Source: Flaccisagitta enflata (lineage: Eukaryota; Chaetognatha; Sagittoidea; Aphragmophora). From it: DNA of 64,000 nt. Every line of letters begins with the position of its first letter. Within the stretch, counting starts at the first letter, position 1. The stretch is from contig OZ231127.1 of the NCBI GenBank assembly GCA_965153355.1, positions 6,138,001 to 6,202,000 of the forward strand. Direction: 5' to 3'. Below, piece by piece: positions 25,840 to 40,387 of the stretch. A program made the translations under genes and the position numbers. Below the pieces are notes generated by a model. That model was not told the DNA's origin, did no database searches, and worked only from the letters and a program-made list of their open reading frames with translations.

Positions 25840-26225
25840 CAGATATTAACTCGATGCTCGCAGATTTGGCTCTCTGTCTATCTTCCAAGTTCCTGCCTGT
25901 CTGTATATGTCTGTCTCAGATATTAACTTGATGCTCTCAGATTTGGCTCTCTGTCTATCTTCCAAGTTCCTGCCTGTCTGTATATGTCTGTCTCAGATAT
26001 TAACTCGATGCTCTCAGATTTGGCTCTCTGTCTATCTTCCAAGTTCCTGCCTGTCTGTATATGTCTGTCTCCGATATTAACTTGATGCTCTCAGATTTGG
26101 CTCTCTGTCTATCTTCCAAGTTCCTGCCTGTCTGTATATGTCTGTCTCAGATATTAACTCGATGCTCTCAGATTTGGCTCTCTGTCTATCTTCCTGCCTG
26201 TCTGTATATGTCTGTTTCAGATATG
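25840..26225. repeat. 77-bp tandem repeat
   Basis: About five units spaced 77 bp apart, each with GATATTAACTCGATGCTCTC and TTCCTGCCTGTCTGTATATG. They grade into CTGT/TC microsatellite to 26571. A 245-codon open frame crosses them, but it is a Cys/Leu/Ser repeat translation. Confidence 0.9.
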
Positions 26226-26454
26226 AACTCACTCTTTTCTCAGATTTGTCTCTCTGTTCATTTTGCCGCCTGTCTGTGTCTCTGTCTATCTTCCTGCCTG
26301 TCTGTCTCTCTATCTTTCTTCCTGCCTGTCTGTATATGTCTGTCTGTCTCTGTTAGTCTCTGTTTCCTTATCTGTCTCTGTCTATCTGTCTCTGTCTATC
26401 TGTCTGTTTGTCTGACTGTCTGTCTGTCTGTCTCTCTCTCTTTCTCTCTCTGTT

Positions 26455-26573
<119 letters not shown>

Positions 26574-26974
26574 ATCAGTCTTTTTCCATATCCTTCCATT
26601 AGTTTTTTTTATCCTTTGATCATGAACATCATATCATCATCATCGTCATCTTCATCGTCATCGTCATCTTCATCGTCATCGTCATCATCCTGGTTGCTCT
26701 TTCCCTGCCTGGGGAGTTCCCTGTCACCGTCTTGTTTTTGGATTCAATCACATGATCATCAGAATAAACATAATTATCGTCATCAACGTCATCGTTGAGG
26801 CCACCGTCCTTGTCATCGTCAATGTCAACGTTATTGTCGTCATAATACCATGACAGTCTCTGACATCGTCTTTGACGTCATCATGGTCTTAAAAAAGGTC
26901 ATTGACATCGTCATCGGGACAGGTTAATGAAATTGACATCAGCTTTTCAGCATTATCATCGTTGCCATCATAAT

Positions 26975-26979
26975 CAATG

Positions 26980-27063
<84 letters not shown>

Positions 27064-27084
27064 GTCATCCATCATCTACCAATC

Positions 27085-27153
<69 letters not shown>

Positions 27154-27176
27154 GACATCCATCATCTATCAATCTC

Positions 27177-27269
<93 letters not shown>

Positions 27270-27314
27270 TATCAATATCATCATCATCACCATCATCATC
27301 AACATCATCACCAC

Positions 27315-27386
<72 letters not shown>

Positions 27387-27412
27387 TATCCGTCATGCAT
27401 CATCTATCGAAC

Positions 27413-27454
<42 letters not shown>

Positions 27455-27459
27455 GATCA

Positions 27460-27550
<91 letters not shown>

Positions 27551-27624
27551 GTCATCCATCATATATCAATCTCAGAATCATCATCATCATCATCATCACT
27601 ATCATTGTCATCATCATCATCATT

Positions 27625-27677
<53 letters not shown>

Positions 27678-27682
27678 CATCC

Positions 27683-27724
<42 letters not shown>
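26975..27724. repeat. (TCA)n array with higher-order interruptions
   Basis: About 750 bp of TCA/ATC triplets, broken five or six times by a non-triplet block of the form CCGTCATCCATCATCTATCA. That gives a higher-order repeat of roughly 100-130 bp. Confidence 0.97.
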
Positions 27725-27725
<1 letters not shown>

Positions 27726-27902
27726 TTCAACCCGATTAACTCACGATTATCCTCTCTCCTGACTCAACCTCATCAAATCCTCTGAACTTTCTTGTCCCAA
27801 TTTGTCAACTTTGAGGAAATGAATTCCCACTTTTGGTCACCGCAAAAACAAAAGCCCAACAAGCCAAGCCCTTAAATATCACGGTTTTAGTGTCGCAGAG
27901 TC

Positions 27903-28193
<291 letters not shown>

Positions 28194-28315
28194 GGAGAAC
28201 ATGCACAAAAGAAAAAGAGACTCCCATTTACGACATTTTTCTGGTCGGCACGCCTCCCTACCCACCATGCCTCCTTCCTCACGTTCATTCATAACTTCCA
28301 TTTTTCCCCGCCAAG

Positions 28316-28552
28316 TCAAAAAATTATTTGATTTTCTACCCCATAGATTATGAATACAGTATAGATATGGTCAGAATAGTGTAAAATAATGTTGTAGTAG
28401 TCAAATACTATCTTTTTGAACTGTCAAAAGTGTAAAATCTTCAAAAAGTTTTTCTTCTTTTCCACCCTTTGGTTTTCTTCCCCATATCCATTCCTTTTGA
28501 TTTTATTTCCCCCCCCCCACCGGTGGGGGAATACTCAACTTTATACACCCCT
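28316..28552. mobile_element. J MITE, copy 2, left end missing
   Basis: It shares GTCAAAAGTGTAAAATCTT, CCCTTTGGTTTTCTTCCCC and the terminal CAACTTTATACACCCC with the copy at 22883-23194. A C run and G run (CCACCGGTGGGGG) form the right-end hairpin. Confidence 0.6.
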
Positions 28553-29314
28553 AAAAGATAGATTGCAGCGTTGGAAGAAGATGTCAGTCTCACCCAGGAA
28601 TGTGGGAGCCTATGAAGATGCCTATGGTCCTGGTTTTGGAATTTCTGTTGATGGACATGAATGTTGTATTCGATGCCACGGAGACAGATTCGGCAAAAAA
28701 AGACTAAAAGAATTTTGTTACAATTTTCCACTTGTACCTTTTTAAGAAGATTTATTATATTTCGTAACTAAGATTGTAGTTTCGTTTGTGCATGTTTTAT
28801 GTTACAACCACAGGGCGTAAGCAAATTAAAGTTTCATAACTAATACACTCTTGAGTTTATTTCTAAAACATCCAAAAAACGTTGAACCCTTTCTTCTACA
28901 GTCCTGTCAGCCACCGAAATCATCACCGACGCGAGAATCAGTTAGCTAATTACATTACGCAATCATTATTGCTCGTTTAAATGTTTCATTAGTGTATACA
29001 TGTTTTCGTATTCAAGTATGTGCGTCTCGGTCCAGCCCGACCCGGCCCTGCTTTGCGTAATTGGATTAGCGAGGTAAAACTGAAGTTAGAAGGGAAATGA
29101 ATAATTGTTTTCGTCATTTCACTTCTGACTAAAGATTTTCATTCAGAAATCCCAAAAGCAGACTTTTTCCGAAGGTTGCCTAATTGACAGATACTAATCA
29201 CTATATTCTTGATTAAAGTAAACAAGTTAACTATATGGTAACGTGTAGGCGTGGCAAGTGCATTAAAGACAGCGCTAAAAGAAAAATGCGATACCAGTTA
29301 ATCAGCAAGTAAAA
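28553..29314. other. Unassigned stretch
   Basis: At 28580-28745 a plus-strand frame ends VPF-stop and reads plausibly, but both other readings are also open. It is not called. Nothing is recognised after it. Confidence 0.3.
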
Positions 29315-29534
29315 AGCAAGGCCAAGTAGGCCAATAAGGTGCGACGTTTGGATCGTCGAACGTATGATAGGTGGAACAATATCCCTCATTATACCCATAC
29401 TAAAAATATGGAAAAGGGCCTTGTGAGCCCTCACTGACCAGTTGCTACGCGTTTTCCATTCAGCAGTTATGCGTTACACGACCAACCGACCAACCAACGG
29501 ACACAGCCAATTATAGAGGTGCTTTGTCGCATCT
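29315..29534 (+). mobile_element. H element, AGGTGCGAC subfamily
   Basis: It starts GCAAGGCCAAGTAGGCCAAT with AAGGTGCGACGTTTGGATCG next. A GACCAACCGACCAACC array leads to the hairpin AGGTGCTTTGTCGCATCT. Confidence 0.65.
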
Positions 29535-30107
29535 GAAACGACTTGGAACTGATCGACAAAGCAACCAGATACACTTTAACCTCATTCCTTTCATCATTAC
29601 ACTGTTTGAAGGAAAGCACTTAACATGATTCCACCCCAAATTCTCGGCATTCTCCACGATGTAGCTCTTCCCACTAAAGAAGTTCTTCCCATTCAAGAAG
29701 TACATCCCAATCATCAAGTTGATCCTTTCAAAAAGTTCATGGTCAGATGATTAAGGCAGTCAATTTAACATAAACGGACAAATTTTAGTGTTCAGAAAAT
29801 GTATTCCCACATCAACGAATCGATGGGACCAAATGAATTCGTTTCTTATGTGGAATAATTGGTTATTAGGCCAGGACTTTTGGGAGGGAATCTAAAACGA
29901 GGATGCACTGAAGGATACAATGGTTGAATTTGAACCATACGTGGAGTGGAATGGCGAGTACAGAATGATGATGCACTGAGGGATTAAACAGATAAATTCG
30001 TTTCAAAACAAAAAAAACACAGAAATCAAATGCTGGTACACTTTCTGAGGTTCTCAGAATGTTGTGAAAAAAAGTATTTTGGCCTGTTCAGCAGAAATGG
30101 AAAAGAT
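29535..30107. other. Unassigned stretch
   Basis: No gene or family recognised. A motif GATGCACTGAAGGAT/GATGCACTGAGGGAT occurs twice, near 29903 and 29970. Confidence 0.35.
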
Positions 30108-30253
30108 ACAAGGCTGGATACGCAGCAATCCAGTCGCGGACGGTTCTGCAGGAGCAGTAATGCAAAAACCGCTATGAATTCAAAAATGTTACCGACCGAC
30201 GGACAGACTGACCAACATGGCAAAGTGTAGAGTCGCCTGTCTGCGACTAAAAA
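30108..30253 (+). mobile_element. H element, AGTCGCGGAC subfamily
   Basis: It starts ACAAGGCTGGATACGCAGCA with AGTCGCGGACGGTT next, then GCAGTAATGCAAAAACCGCT. A short ACCGACCGACGGACAG array leads to AGTCGCCTGTCTGCGACT followed by AAAA. It is the closest relative of the copy embedded in the coding exon at 52615. Confidence 0.75.
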
Positions 30254-30917
30254 CAAGGAATGGTGGGCAGGCCTGATGGTAGGTGTGGCACAACATATTT
30301 CATCACTCGGTTTTATTCTTTCAACGGTGCAAAATGCGAGATTGTAGGATGCAGGATTGTGTGTTCATCAATATCATCGACCTACCCAGTGATAAATAAT
30401 TGACTTGAAAATAAATTCAAAGAACCAACTGATGGCAAGCAGGAAGCGCCTTATCAGGCCGTTTCATCTCAACGTACAAGAATCCATAGTCAATACGGCT
30501 TTGGGAAATAAATGACAGAAAAGCGAGTCAAAGATGACAGTTATTTCTGTTATGCTGAGACATCTCTGAAGATCTGATCAATTGTTATGTTGAGACATCT
30601 CTGATCGACATCCGATTAGTTGCGTGCTGCCCCCACTTTTATAGCACAACCTGAAAAACAAATAACCGTGGGCTGGAGTACAATTGTAGAACAACGAATA
30701 GAGACAACGGATATAAAAAAAAAACATCATTTGGGGTAGAAATACCACTTTAAACATCGGAGCTGATCAAGCGTGGATTCTTATCAAGTTTACTGCATAT
30801 TTCCTTTAGATCTGCTACATTGAAAGGTTTCTATTAGTATACTGATCATTTGAGAAAAATAAAGAAAGCTTAAAGAATTGTGTTTGCGCGGAGAATGTCA
30901 TTCTTATCTTTGAACAC
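30254..30917. other. Unassigned stretch
   Basis: No gene or family recognised. A direct repeat of TTATG(C/T)TGAGACATCTCTGA occurs near 30549 and 30585. Confidence 0.35.
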
Positions 30918-31163
30918 GGGTGTGTTTCTACTGATGACAAGAATATCTATTGTTCCTGTTAAACGCGTTTTCAGCGAGAACACATATTCATGAATTTCAA
31001 CTGTCCCACAAGGGCGTGAGCGAAGTGAGTGAGCGAGCCCATGAACGGAGAGAGCAAGCAAAGCGAATGTAGTGAAGCGGAGTGCTGCAGAGCGAGCGAG
31101 CGGAGTGAGCAAATGAACGTAGCGAGCGACCGAGTGGCGATTGTCACAAGTAGGAACAGACCC
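30918..31163 (+). mobile_element. G MITE (Harbinger-like), copy 2
   Basis: Ends GGGTGTGTTTCTACT and AGTAGGAACAGACCC. The interior has CAACTGTCCCACAAGGGCG and GAGCGAGCGAGCGGAGTGAG-type units. The target duplication is unclear. Confidence 0.65.
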
Positions 31164-31196
31164 TACCTCAGTACAAACTGTGCTCGTTTTATGTTA

Positions 31197-31382
31197 AACA
31201 AGGCCAACACCTTACAGTCGCGTGACCAAAAGACCAAAAGACTACTTAAAATGACTGTTAGAATGATGTAAAACGACAAAAAAAAGCTAAGCGTGACCGA
31301 CGGACGGACCGACCGACAGACCAACGGACCGACCGACAGACGGACAGAGCGGGTCATAGAGTCGCGTGCACGCTACTAAAAA
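31197..31382 (+). mobile_element. H element, AGTCGCGTG subfamily
   Basis: It starts AACAAGGCCAACACCTTACA with AGTCGCGTGACC next. An AAAATGAC-bearing core and GACCGACGGACGGACCGACC array lead to AGTCGCGTGCACGCTACT followed by AAAAA. Confidence 0.7.
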
Positions 31383-32239
31383 TTTCTGTTATCAATTTGG
31401 AGGATCAAACGACATTCCGTAGATTCCCCGACAGACAAGAGACTGAAGGCAGATAACGGATGAACGGTCCTTTGAACAAACTTGCTCCCGTTGATGACGA
31501 TGAAAGTGCTTTCAGTTGCGTGTATACGTGAACCTTCAAACCGGCTGGCTAGACTTTTTGTTGACCAATCTGTCCTAAAAACACTCTCCCTATTTTCATC
31601 AATAGCCAACCCAAGCCATCTCTGAACACTGTTAGTTGCAGTTGCGGCTGGAGTACATCAAACCTTTACCCCCTGCCCTTCCCTCTAATCCCCAAGAGCA
31701 TTTCAACTTCCTCCACCCCCGTCCTCGCCCCCATCCCACCCCGCCCGACGTTTCCCAAAAATAAGGCGATTGTTGCCATCAATGTGTATTCCGGAAACTT
31801 GCCCCTCAGTTGCGCTGATTCAAGGCTGCCAACGGCGCTCATGCTCTTAGTCTTTACAACTTTACGCGAGTATGATGGTGATTCAGAAAATGGCATACTG
31901 GTGAGGTTTAGGTTTTGATCACTGTACAGAACAATGATGTCAACACTGGTATTTGGAAAGTGCAGAATACCATCATTGTTCATGCTGTGTTTTCTTTGCA
32001 TAACTCCGTTAGGGTGAAAGCGGAACGGGGGGGGGGGGGGCTGAGCACCAAAGCCTTTAGCGGCCACCCTCAACTCTATCCACCCATAACCACCACCTTT
32101 CAACCTCACACTGGCCCTAAACGGTCACTTATTAAGCTACTAGGCCTATCTCCTTAGGCAATTGATTCCTACATACAGTCAGAGACCGGAAGAAGATGGG
32201 ATACCATGTTTCTGGTTCACTCATCTGTCAGAGAATCAA
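31383..32239. other. Unassigned stretch
   Basis: The block ACTCTATCCACCCATAACCA with flanking TGGCCCTAAACGGTCAC at 32079-32150 recurs near 42825-42900. A 147-codon minus-strand frame (31666-32109) starts inside that repeat and is not called. Confidence 0.4.
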
Positions 32240-32247
32240 TCTCTCTC

Positions 32248-32334
<87 letters not shown>
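32240..32334. repeat. (CT)n microsatellite
   Basis: About 47 CT units. Confidence 0.98.
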
Positions 32335-32337
<3 letters not shown>

Positions 32338-32414
32338 CATTCTGTTTCTGTGCCCTGTAAATTCTCCCGCGAGTCTTTCTATGGTTTTGAGCGTGTTGAA
32401 GATGAGTCACTCAA

Positions 32415-32681
32415 TGGGCGTGCTTCTATTAACGGCAAAAAAACGCGTTTTTTCCCGTTAAACGCGTTTACAGTGTAAACATATATTTATTGATTTCAAC
32501 TGTCCCACAAAACAGTAATCGAGCCCGATAATGGAGCAAGCGAGCTAAGCGAGAGAAGTGATTGCAGCAAAGCGGAGCGCTGGGGAGCGAGTGAGCGGAG
32601 TGAGCAGAGTGAGCGAGCAAATGAATGTAGCGAGCGACCGAGAGGCCCGCATAATACGCGATTGTCACGAGTAGAAAAAGG
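32415..32681 (+). mobile_element. G MITE (Harbinger-like), copy 3
   Basis: It starts GGGCGTGCTTCTATTAACGG. CAACTGTCCCACAAAACAG and GAGCGAGTGAGCGGAGTGAG units are shared with copies 1 and 2. The right end is decayed. Confidence 0.6.
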
Positions 32682-32895
32682 CACTGAGACTCAGTCCTAA
32701 TTCCAGAATCGAGTCGAGGGAGTCACGTGAACAAAGTCAATGTGATCATGTGATACATAGGAACACACAAAATGGGTTGCACGCGAGTCTGTTATGGACA
32801 AAGATGACGCATGAAAAATCCATAACAAAGCTTGGACTGCCTAAATAGTTCTCTGCAGTTTTGTCGGATTCATGTTTCTTTTTATAAAAGTGGGT

Positions 32896-32938
<43 letters not shown>

Positions 32939-33545
32939 CAAAACAAAAATAAACAACGAACAAAAAGATAGACCATTTGTTTATTTACATTGAATATGTG
33001 GATGAGCAAAACAGTGATTTAGGTAGATATTCAAACAGGTAAAAATCAGCAGGGATAAAATCCAATTGATAGCCTTATAAATCAATTGAGGCAGTTGCCA
33101 AGAAACTGACTAAAAAGCAACTTACATATACCCAGTTGTGCACAGCTTACTGCATGAAACACAACAGCATAGCTAAGAATATGCAGATCAAGAAAAAAAT
33201 CATAACATTTTTTCTACACTTGATCAAACGTGATTGGCATAACAGCTTTCATCTCATCCCAAAGTGGCTTGAAGCAAGTTTTCAGCGGGAAAGGAGATAA
33301 AGAGCATCAAGGATTGTGGATGATGGAAGAAGAGTTATCGGGAAATGCAAACCATGACCATGGCCCATGGAACTTGGGCACAGTCGAGCATGAGACAAAG
33401 ATATACATGAAAGAAATAAAAGGAAATGAGACAAAGAGAGAAACATGGGAAATAAAGGGCAATTAGACAGGGATAGAGATAAAAGAAATAGAGGGGAATG
33501 AGACAGAGAGAAACAAATGAAGTAAAGGAGAGAGAGAAAGAGAGT

Positions 33546-33547
<2 letters not shown>
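32682..33547. other. Unassigned stretch with poly(A)
   Basis: A 37-nt A run at 32899-32935 follows AT-rich sequence without a recognisable retrotransposon. No gene is seen. Confidence 0.35.
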
Positions 33548-34770
<1,223 letters not shown>

Positions 34771-34858
34771 TACAAACAGACACAAACGTATACATCACAA
34801 GCTAATCTATAAGACAGGAAAAGCAGGCTTAATAAGGCAGAGCAAAAATTACACACGC

Positions 34859-35652
<794 letters not shown>

Positions 35653-35997
35653 GATTTCTTCTCAAATTTAATGAGAAACTACTAAGATGACGTTACACCT
35701 CGCTATAGCCCTAACGGTCCCAAGAGTTATGAAAAGCTAACCATTACATTAAAAGTAAAATTAATTCATTCCTTAACATCTCTCAACCTGTGTCTCTCAA
35801 CCGATGCTGTACATTGCCGTTGTACCATGCAGGCTACAGCTGCAGTTTTACCATTCAGCAGCAGTCACGTTCACGCATATTCCCGTGGCTTAGCTTGTGG
35901 CTGAGGTTGACCCTTCCAAATTTGACCTCTCAATTATTCGGTTCGGATTTTGACAGATCAATATTGTTCCAGTGGCAATTTGTCTCCGGCTGCTTTA

Positions 35998-36104
35998 ATC
36001 CCTGTTGCTGCTGCTGATACTGCTGCCACTGCAGAATCTGCTGCTGTTGCTGACGCTGCCAATGCTGTCTCCGCTGTTGCTGCTGTTGCTGCTGCTACTG
36101 TGAA
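35998..36104 (-). repeat. Interrupted CAG-rich (CTG on plus) tract
   Basis: On the minus strand one frame reads glutamine-rich and runs out at 35944-35930 into LSKSEPNN-stop, about 53 codons. A NAGNAG acceptor-like site (ATTCACAGTAG) precedes it. It could be a terminal exon of a Gln-rich protein, but with no other support it is listed as a repeat. Confidence 0.5.
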
Positions 36105-36473
36105 TAACCGACGTGATATTTGACCAGCTGCAGTTTTTCTCGGTGGTGGTTGAGCTTTGGACGGCGTGATCTGAGGGGGGGGGGGAGTGGTTCGTGGACT
36201 TGAGTCGAAAAGTGCGAAAATGAGCGTTTTAAATGATTTTTGTTTATGTGTGGGGGTGGGGGGGGGGAATGGGGTGTGGATGGGGGTTAGATTTTGTGAC
36301 CCCGCGTCACTTGTTTTTGTTCAGTCCATCAAACAAATTACCAATATCAACACAGAAAATATCGAGAGATAATTTAGTTAAAAAAGTCTGATCAAAGCAG
36401 CAAAGTCAAAGAAGAAATTCAAGAATCAAGAATCCCATTTTCAAATTCCCGCTTGTGAAAGCCATTTTATAAC
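36105..36473. other. Unassigned stretch with G runs
   Basis: G-rich runs at about 36175-36184 and 36250-36268. No gene is seen. Confidence 0.35.
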
Positions 36474-36610
36474 TGTCTGTCGGTCCGTACGTTCATGGGT
36501 TGTTCACTCTGTCTGCGTCGATGGGCATTTTTAGCATCACTGCCCCTGCCCAAATATATTGTAAGCCTGCCCACCCGCGCGCGACCTGGTTAGCCGTTTA
36601 TGCAGCCTTG
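36474..36610 (-). mobile_element. H element fragment
   Basis: GTCTGTCGGTCCGTACG, CACTGCCCCTGCCCAAAT and GCCCACCCGCGCGCGACC are in the expected order, ending GCAGCCTTG. Confidence 0.55.
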
Positions 36611-36892
36611 ATCCATTTGATGGATGACTGGATACTTTTATGCCTCACACGTCACAAAAACCAGTTTCGAAATCAGTCGGCGAGTTTTCCTTTTTGAGTT
36701 TGACTGAGCTTGTGTACATCGATTACAGTACTAAGGTGTGTTTGGGGCCGCATTTTACTGATCATAAAACATCACCCAGTTTTAAAATTTGATGACTTAG
36801 TTTGACTCTGCCGCTAGTTTATCAGTCGCCCACCAGGGTGGTCCTTGGCCTATCAAGCGAAAAAAAACAAACAGTGGTATCAGATTTGCGAA

Positions 36893-37044
36893 TACAGTTA
36901 CAACCCGCTATCCTGACCCGAGAGTAACGGATATCCGCTTTTGGCTTTGCTCTTTATTTCCTACATTGGCAAAAACGGAAATCTGTCCATTATAGACGTA
37001 ATTTGTTAGTCCCTTGGCATACGTTATTGCGGGGTTTAACTGTA
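36893..37044. mobile_element. pogo/Tigger-like MITE, copy 2
   Basis: Ends TACAGTTACAACCCGCTATC and GCGGGGTTTAACTGTA form inverted repeats, 152 bp including TA at both edges. Confidence 0.7.
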
Positions 37045-37551
37045 TTTTGTCTGGAGAATGAAAGATGAAAGAAGTGGCAATTTCACATCGAGTGTTTCCT
37101 CTTCGAGACCGTGGTTGACACCCGACATTTCATCGAGAACGGTTGCAAATGTCTCGAAGGGGATGAGATGAAATTCTCAGTATTTGATGTTTCATCATTG
37201 ACTCAGTCTGACGCGATATTTCTTAAGAAACGATTGAATCTCGACTGGAATGCTCCAGGACCGGATGCAAGGAATTAAAAATCTGGAGGCAAGTGATTTA
37301 AAATCCGGATGCAAGTAATCAAAAATCCAGAATTAATATCTTCCTGAATTAATATCTTCCTGGATCATATTCCATCCAGCATCCATAGCGTGCGTTTGGT
37401 GCCAAAGAAAAAGCAACAGAGCAGAGAGGAAGGCAAAAAGCAGCAACAGATCTATGCAGCAACTACAGTATATGCTTGCACACGTTCACTACTCCCAAAC
37501 TACGCCAAGACTTGGTGAGCCGGACTGGCCTAAGTGAGACATGATGGATAC
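37045..37551. other. Unassigned stretch
   Basis: AATCCGGATGCAAGTAAT-like units repeat near 37260-37330 and TTAATATCTTCCTG occurs twice near 37335-37360. No gene is seen. Confidence 0.35.
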
Positions 37552-37593
37552 TTTTTAGTTGCATACACATAACTCTTCAACTCGGTGTATTTG
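37552..37593 (-). mobile_element. H element 3' end fragment
   Basis: TTTTTAGTTGCATACACATA then ACTCTTCAACTCG is the hairpin end of an AGTTGC-type copy. It abuts the K repeat. Confidence 0.5.
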
Positions 37594-37637
37594 TACCAGT
37601 AAAGGCGGCTCTCGCCGACTGGAAAAAAATCGTAAGA
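37594..37637. repeat. K short palindromic repeat, copy 1
   Basis: TACCAGTAAAGGCGGCTCTC then GCCGACTGGAAAAAAATCGT. It has GGCGGCTCTCGCC self-complementarity and matches at 53840 and 56986. Confidence 0.6.
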
Positions 37638-37688
37638 TTGTTTTTGTTTATTTCAGTTTCTTCTTCTCATTGCATTCATGCGCCTCTC

Positions 37689-37875
<187 letters not shown>

Positions 37876-37879
37876 GTGT

Positions 37880-38540
37880 GTTTTTTTTTCTTTCCCTCCC
37901 CCTCCCTCCCCTTCCCTCTCCCTCCTTCTCTCTCCCTCTCCCACCCTTTCCTTCCCTCTTTCTCCCTCACTCTCTCCTCTCTCTCCTTCTCTCTCCCTCC
38001 CTCTCCCCCTCTTTCCCTCCCTCTCCCTCCTTCTCTGTCCCTCTCTCTCCCTCTCCCTCCCTCTCTATCCTTCTCTCTCTCCCTCTCTCTCCCTCAATCT
38101 CCCCCTCTCTCCCTCCCTCTTTCCTTCCCTCTCTCCTTCCCCCTCTCTCTTTCCCTCTCTCCCTCCCTCTCTTCCCTCCTCTCTCCCTCCCTCCCTCTCT
38201 CTTTCTCTCCCTTTCTCCCTCCCTCTCTCCTTCCCTCTCTCCCTCCCTCCCTCCCTCCTTCTCTTCCTTTCTCCCTCCTTCTCTCATCCCTCTCTCCCTC
38301 CTCCTTCTCTCCCTTCCTTCATCCCTCTCTCCCTCCCTCTTTTCCTCTCTGTCTCCCACCCACTCTCTCTCCCTCCCTCTCTCCCTCCCTCTTTCATTCC
38401 CTTTCCTTACCCCTCTCCCTCCCCCTCCCTACCTCCATACCTCTCCCTCCCTCTCTCTCTCTCCCACCCTCCCTCCCTCCCCTTCTCCCTCCATCCCTCT
38501 CCCTCCCTCTCCCTCCCTCCCCCCATCTCCCTCCCTCTGC
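37880..38540. repeat. Polypyrimidine CCCTCTCT-type tract, about 660 bp
   Basis: Almost pure C/T in CCCTCTCTCCCT-like units. All three forward frames are open (Leu/Pro/Ser), which is a composition artefact. Confidence 0.95.
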
Positions 38541-38865
38541 CCTCTGCTGAACTCATTTATTGTGTTGCATGGGGCCCAAAATTGAGATCGATGAAAAAAA
38601 TTGGGCTTTGAGAAATATGCGGAAAATATCAAAAAATAAAAAAAGATTAAAGAATACATAGCGCCTAAAGTATTGGTCCGACAGTGCCCTGCTTTTTTCC
38701 AGGAGGTGTAAAAAAGTGCCCTCTTTCACCCGGTACCAATTTCAACCCCAGCCTCGGGCAAGCCTAGTTCTGACCCAACTTCCCCAAATTGCCTCAAGCG
38801 AAAAAGGGAAACATTAATTCCTAGCCTGGGACTCAAAAAATTGAAAAACGTTTTTCAATTTTTTT
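38541..38865. other. Unassigned stretch
   Basis: No gene recognised. A short palindrome AATTGAAAAACGTTTTTCAATT lies at about 38839-38860. Confidence 0.35.
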
Positions 38866-39173
<308 letters not shown>

Positions 39174-39408
39174 AGTTAAGAAGACTGGTTGAGGTGGTTT
39201 GACTTTCCTAAAACTTTACGGCATAATAGACAAGGTCATGATATGTTACCATACATAAAATGAAGTCAGTCGGTCGATTCGTCTCTGAGTTATGGCCACC
39301 TAAAGTTTAGATAGGAAAAGTCGCAATGATTTCAATTCGCGATTACAATCAGTGCGCATTTTGGTCATCAAGAATAGCAAAGCTTTCGTTTCACTCAAGT
39401 GGAAGGTT

Positions 39409-39482
39409 GGCAGTTTGGCCTATTGGTTAAGTGCTTCATTTCTGAATGGGAAGTTTGAAGGCTCAAATCTGAGCAGCGGTCC
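39409..39482 (+). other. tRNA-like relic or SINE head
   Basis: TGGCCTATTGGTTAAGTGC resembles a tRNA D-arm/A-box, and GGCTCAAATCTGAGC resembles a T-arm/B-box at the right distance. The acceptor stem does not pair well and the T-loop lacks TTC, so it is a decayed tRNA or the head of a tRNA-derived SINE rather than a working tRNA. Confidence 0.35.
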
Positions 39483-39676
39483 CTTTTTGAAATAAGTGGG
39501 AGAGGAATGTTGATGGGGAGCCACATGAGAGGTAATTGGCGGCAGCGAGGGTGAGCAACGGTCGAAGCTAAGAGCGGTAAAGAAATAATAATTAAATGAA
39601 TATTTGTCTGAAAATTTTTGAATTAAAATCTGGACGCGGCAAAGGAAAAGTCCAATGCATTGGCCAACTTGGCCTT

Positions 39677-39740
39677 GTTCTCTTTTTACCCTTTGATTTC
39701 CTTCCCCATCTCCAAACCCTCAATAATATACAGGCCCGTC
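39677..39740 (+). mobile_element. J MITE fragment
   Basis: TACCCTTTGATTTCCTTCCC then CATCTCCAAACCCT, ending at ATATACAGGCC, as in the right end of the copy at 22883-23194. Confidence 0.5.
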
Positions 39741-39776
39741 TCAGCGTCATCTTCACTTCTTGTTTTTGAAGGTACA

Positions 39777-39850
39777 TTTTTGAATTCCGAGCGGTTTTCG
39801 CATTGCTGCTCCTGCCCAACCGTCCGCGATATGTTAAGGGTACATATGCA
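39777..39850 (-). mobile_element. H 5'-half fragment
   Basis: GAGCGGTTTTCGCATTGCTG then CTCCTGCCCAACCGTCCGCG. This is the AGTCGCGGAC-type body. Confidence 0.45.
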
Positions 39851-39888
39851 GCTGCGCTCTCAGAGCATTTGAGCAGTTTGGAGAATTA

Positions 39889-40122
39889 CCTAGAATGACA
39901 AGAAATGACTTAAAATGACAAAATATGACAAAATTTTAGATGATGAAAGAATGGGAAAATGATTCATCATGACTTAAAATGGCTTTAAATGACACTTTAA
40001 GTGACATAAAATGTTGTGAAACGACGAATGAAAGCTAAACGTTACATAATTACGGCCCGACAGACGGACAGATCGACAGAAGGACAGAGCGGGTCATAGA
40101 GTCAAGTGCACGCGACTAAAAA
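39889..40122 (+). mobile_element. H element with AAAATGAC core
   Basis: Repeated AAAATGAC-like units lead to AAGCTAAACGTTAC, then a GACAGACGGACAGATCGACA array and the 3' end GTCATAGAGTCAAGTGCACG followed by CGACTAAAAA. Confidence 0.6.
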
Positions 40123-40271
40123 TGTCGCAGATTATTTCCCGCTAAATAATCATCTGTCATGTCATTTCTAGTCACACGTTGCGTCGCCTATCGAGCGCTT
40201 TTCTCCCCATCCCCTACCTTTATCTTATCTGTTCTTACCGTTTCCTATTTCTAGCGCTCTATTCTTTCTTT

Positions 40272-40387
40272 ATTTAGTCGCGGACACGCGATTCTAGAAC
40301 TTGCCGTGTCCGCCTGTCGGTCGGTCTGTCGGTCACGTCAAATTTTTAATTGCAAGCGATTTCGGCATTGCTGCCCCTGCCCAACAA
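40272..40387 (-). mobile_element. H element, AGTCGCGGAC subfamily, truncated
   Basis: Hairpin AGTCGCGGACACGCGATT, then a GTCGGTCGGTCTGTCGG array and GGCATTGCTGCCCCTGCCCA. The 5' end is missing. Confidence 0.6.

Noticed and set aside
28416-28745. Possible terminal exon ending in a Cys/His-containing tail
   Set aside because: It is open in other frames and on the other strand, begins inside a J MITE, and no acceptor is clearly best. Undecided rather than disproved.
31666-32109. 147-codon minus-strand frame
   Set aside because: Its start lies in a dispersed repeat block and its end is low-complexity Gly/Arg. The middle is not recognisable.
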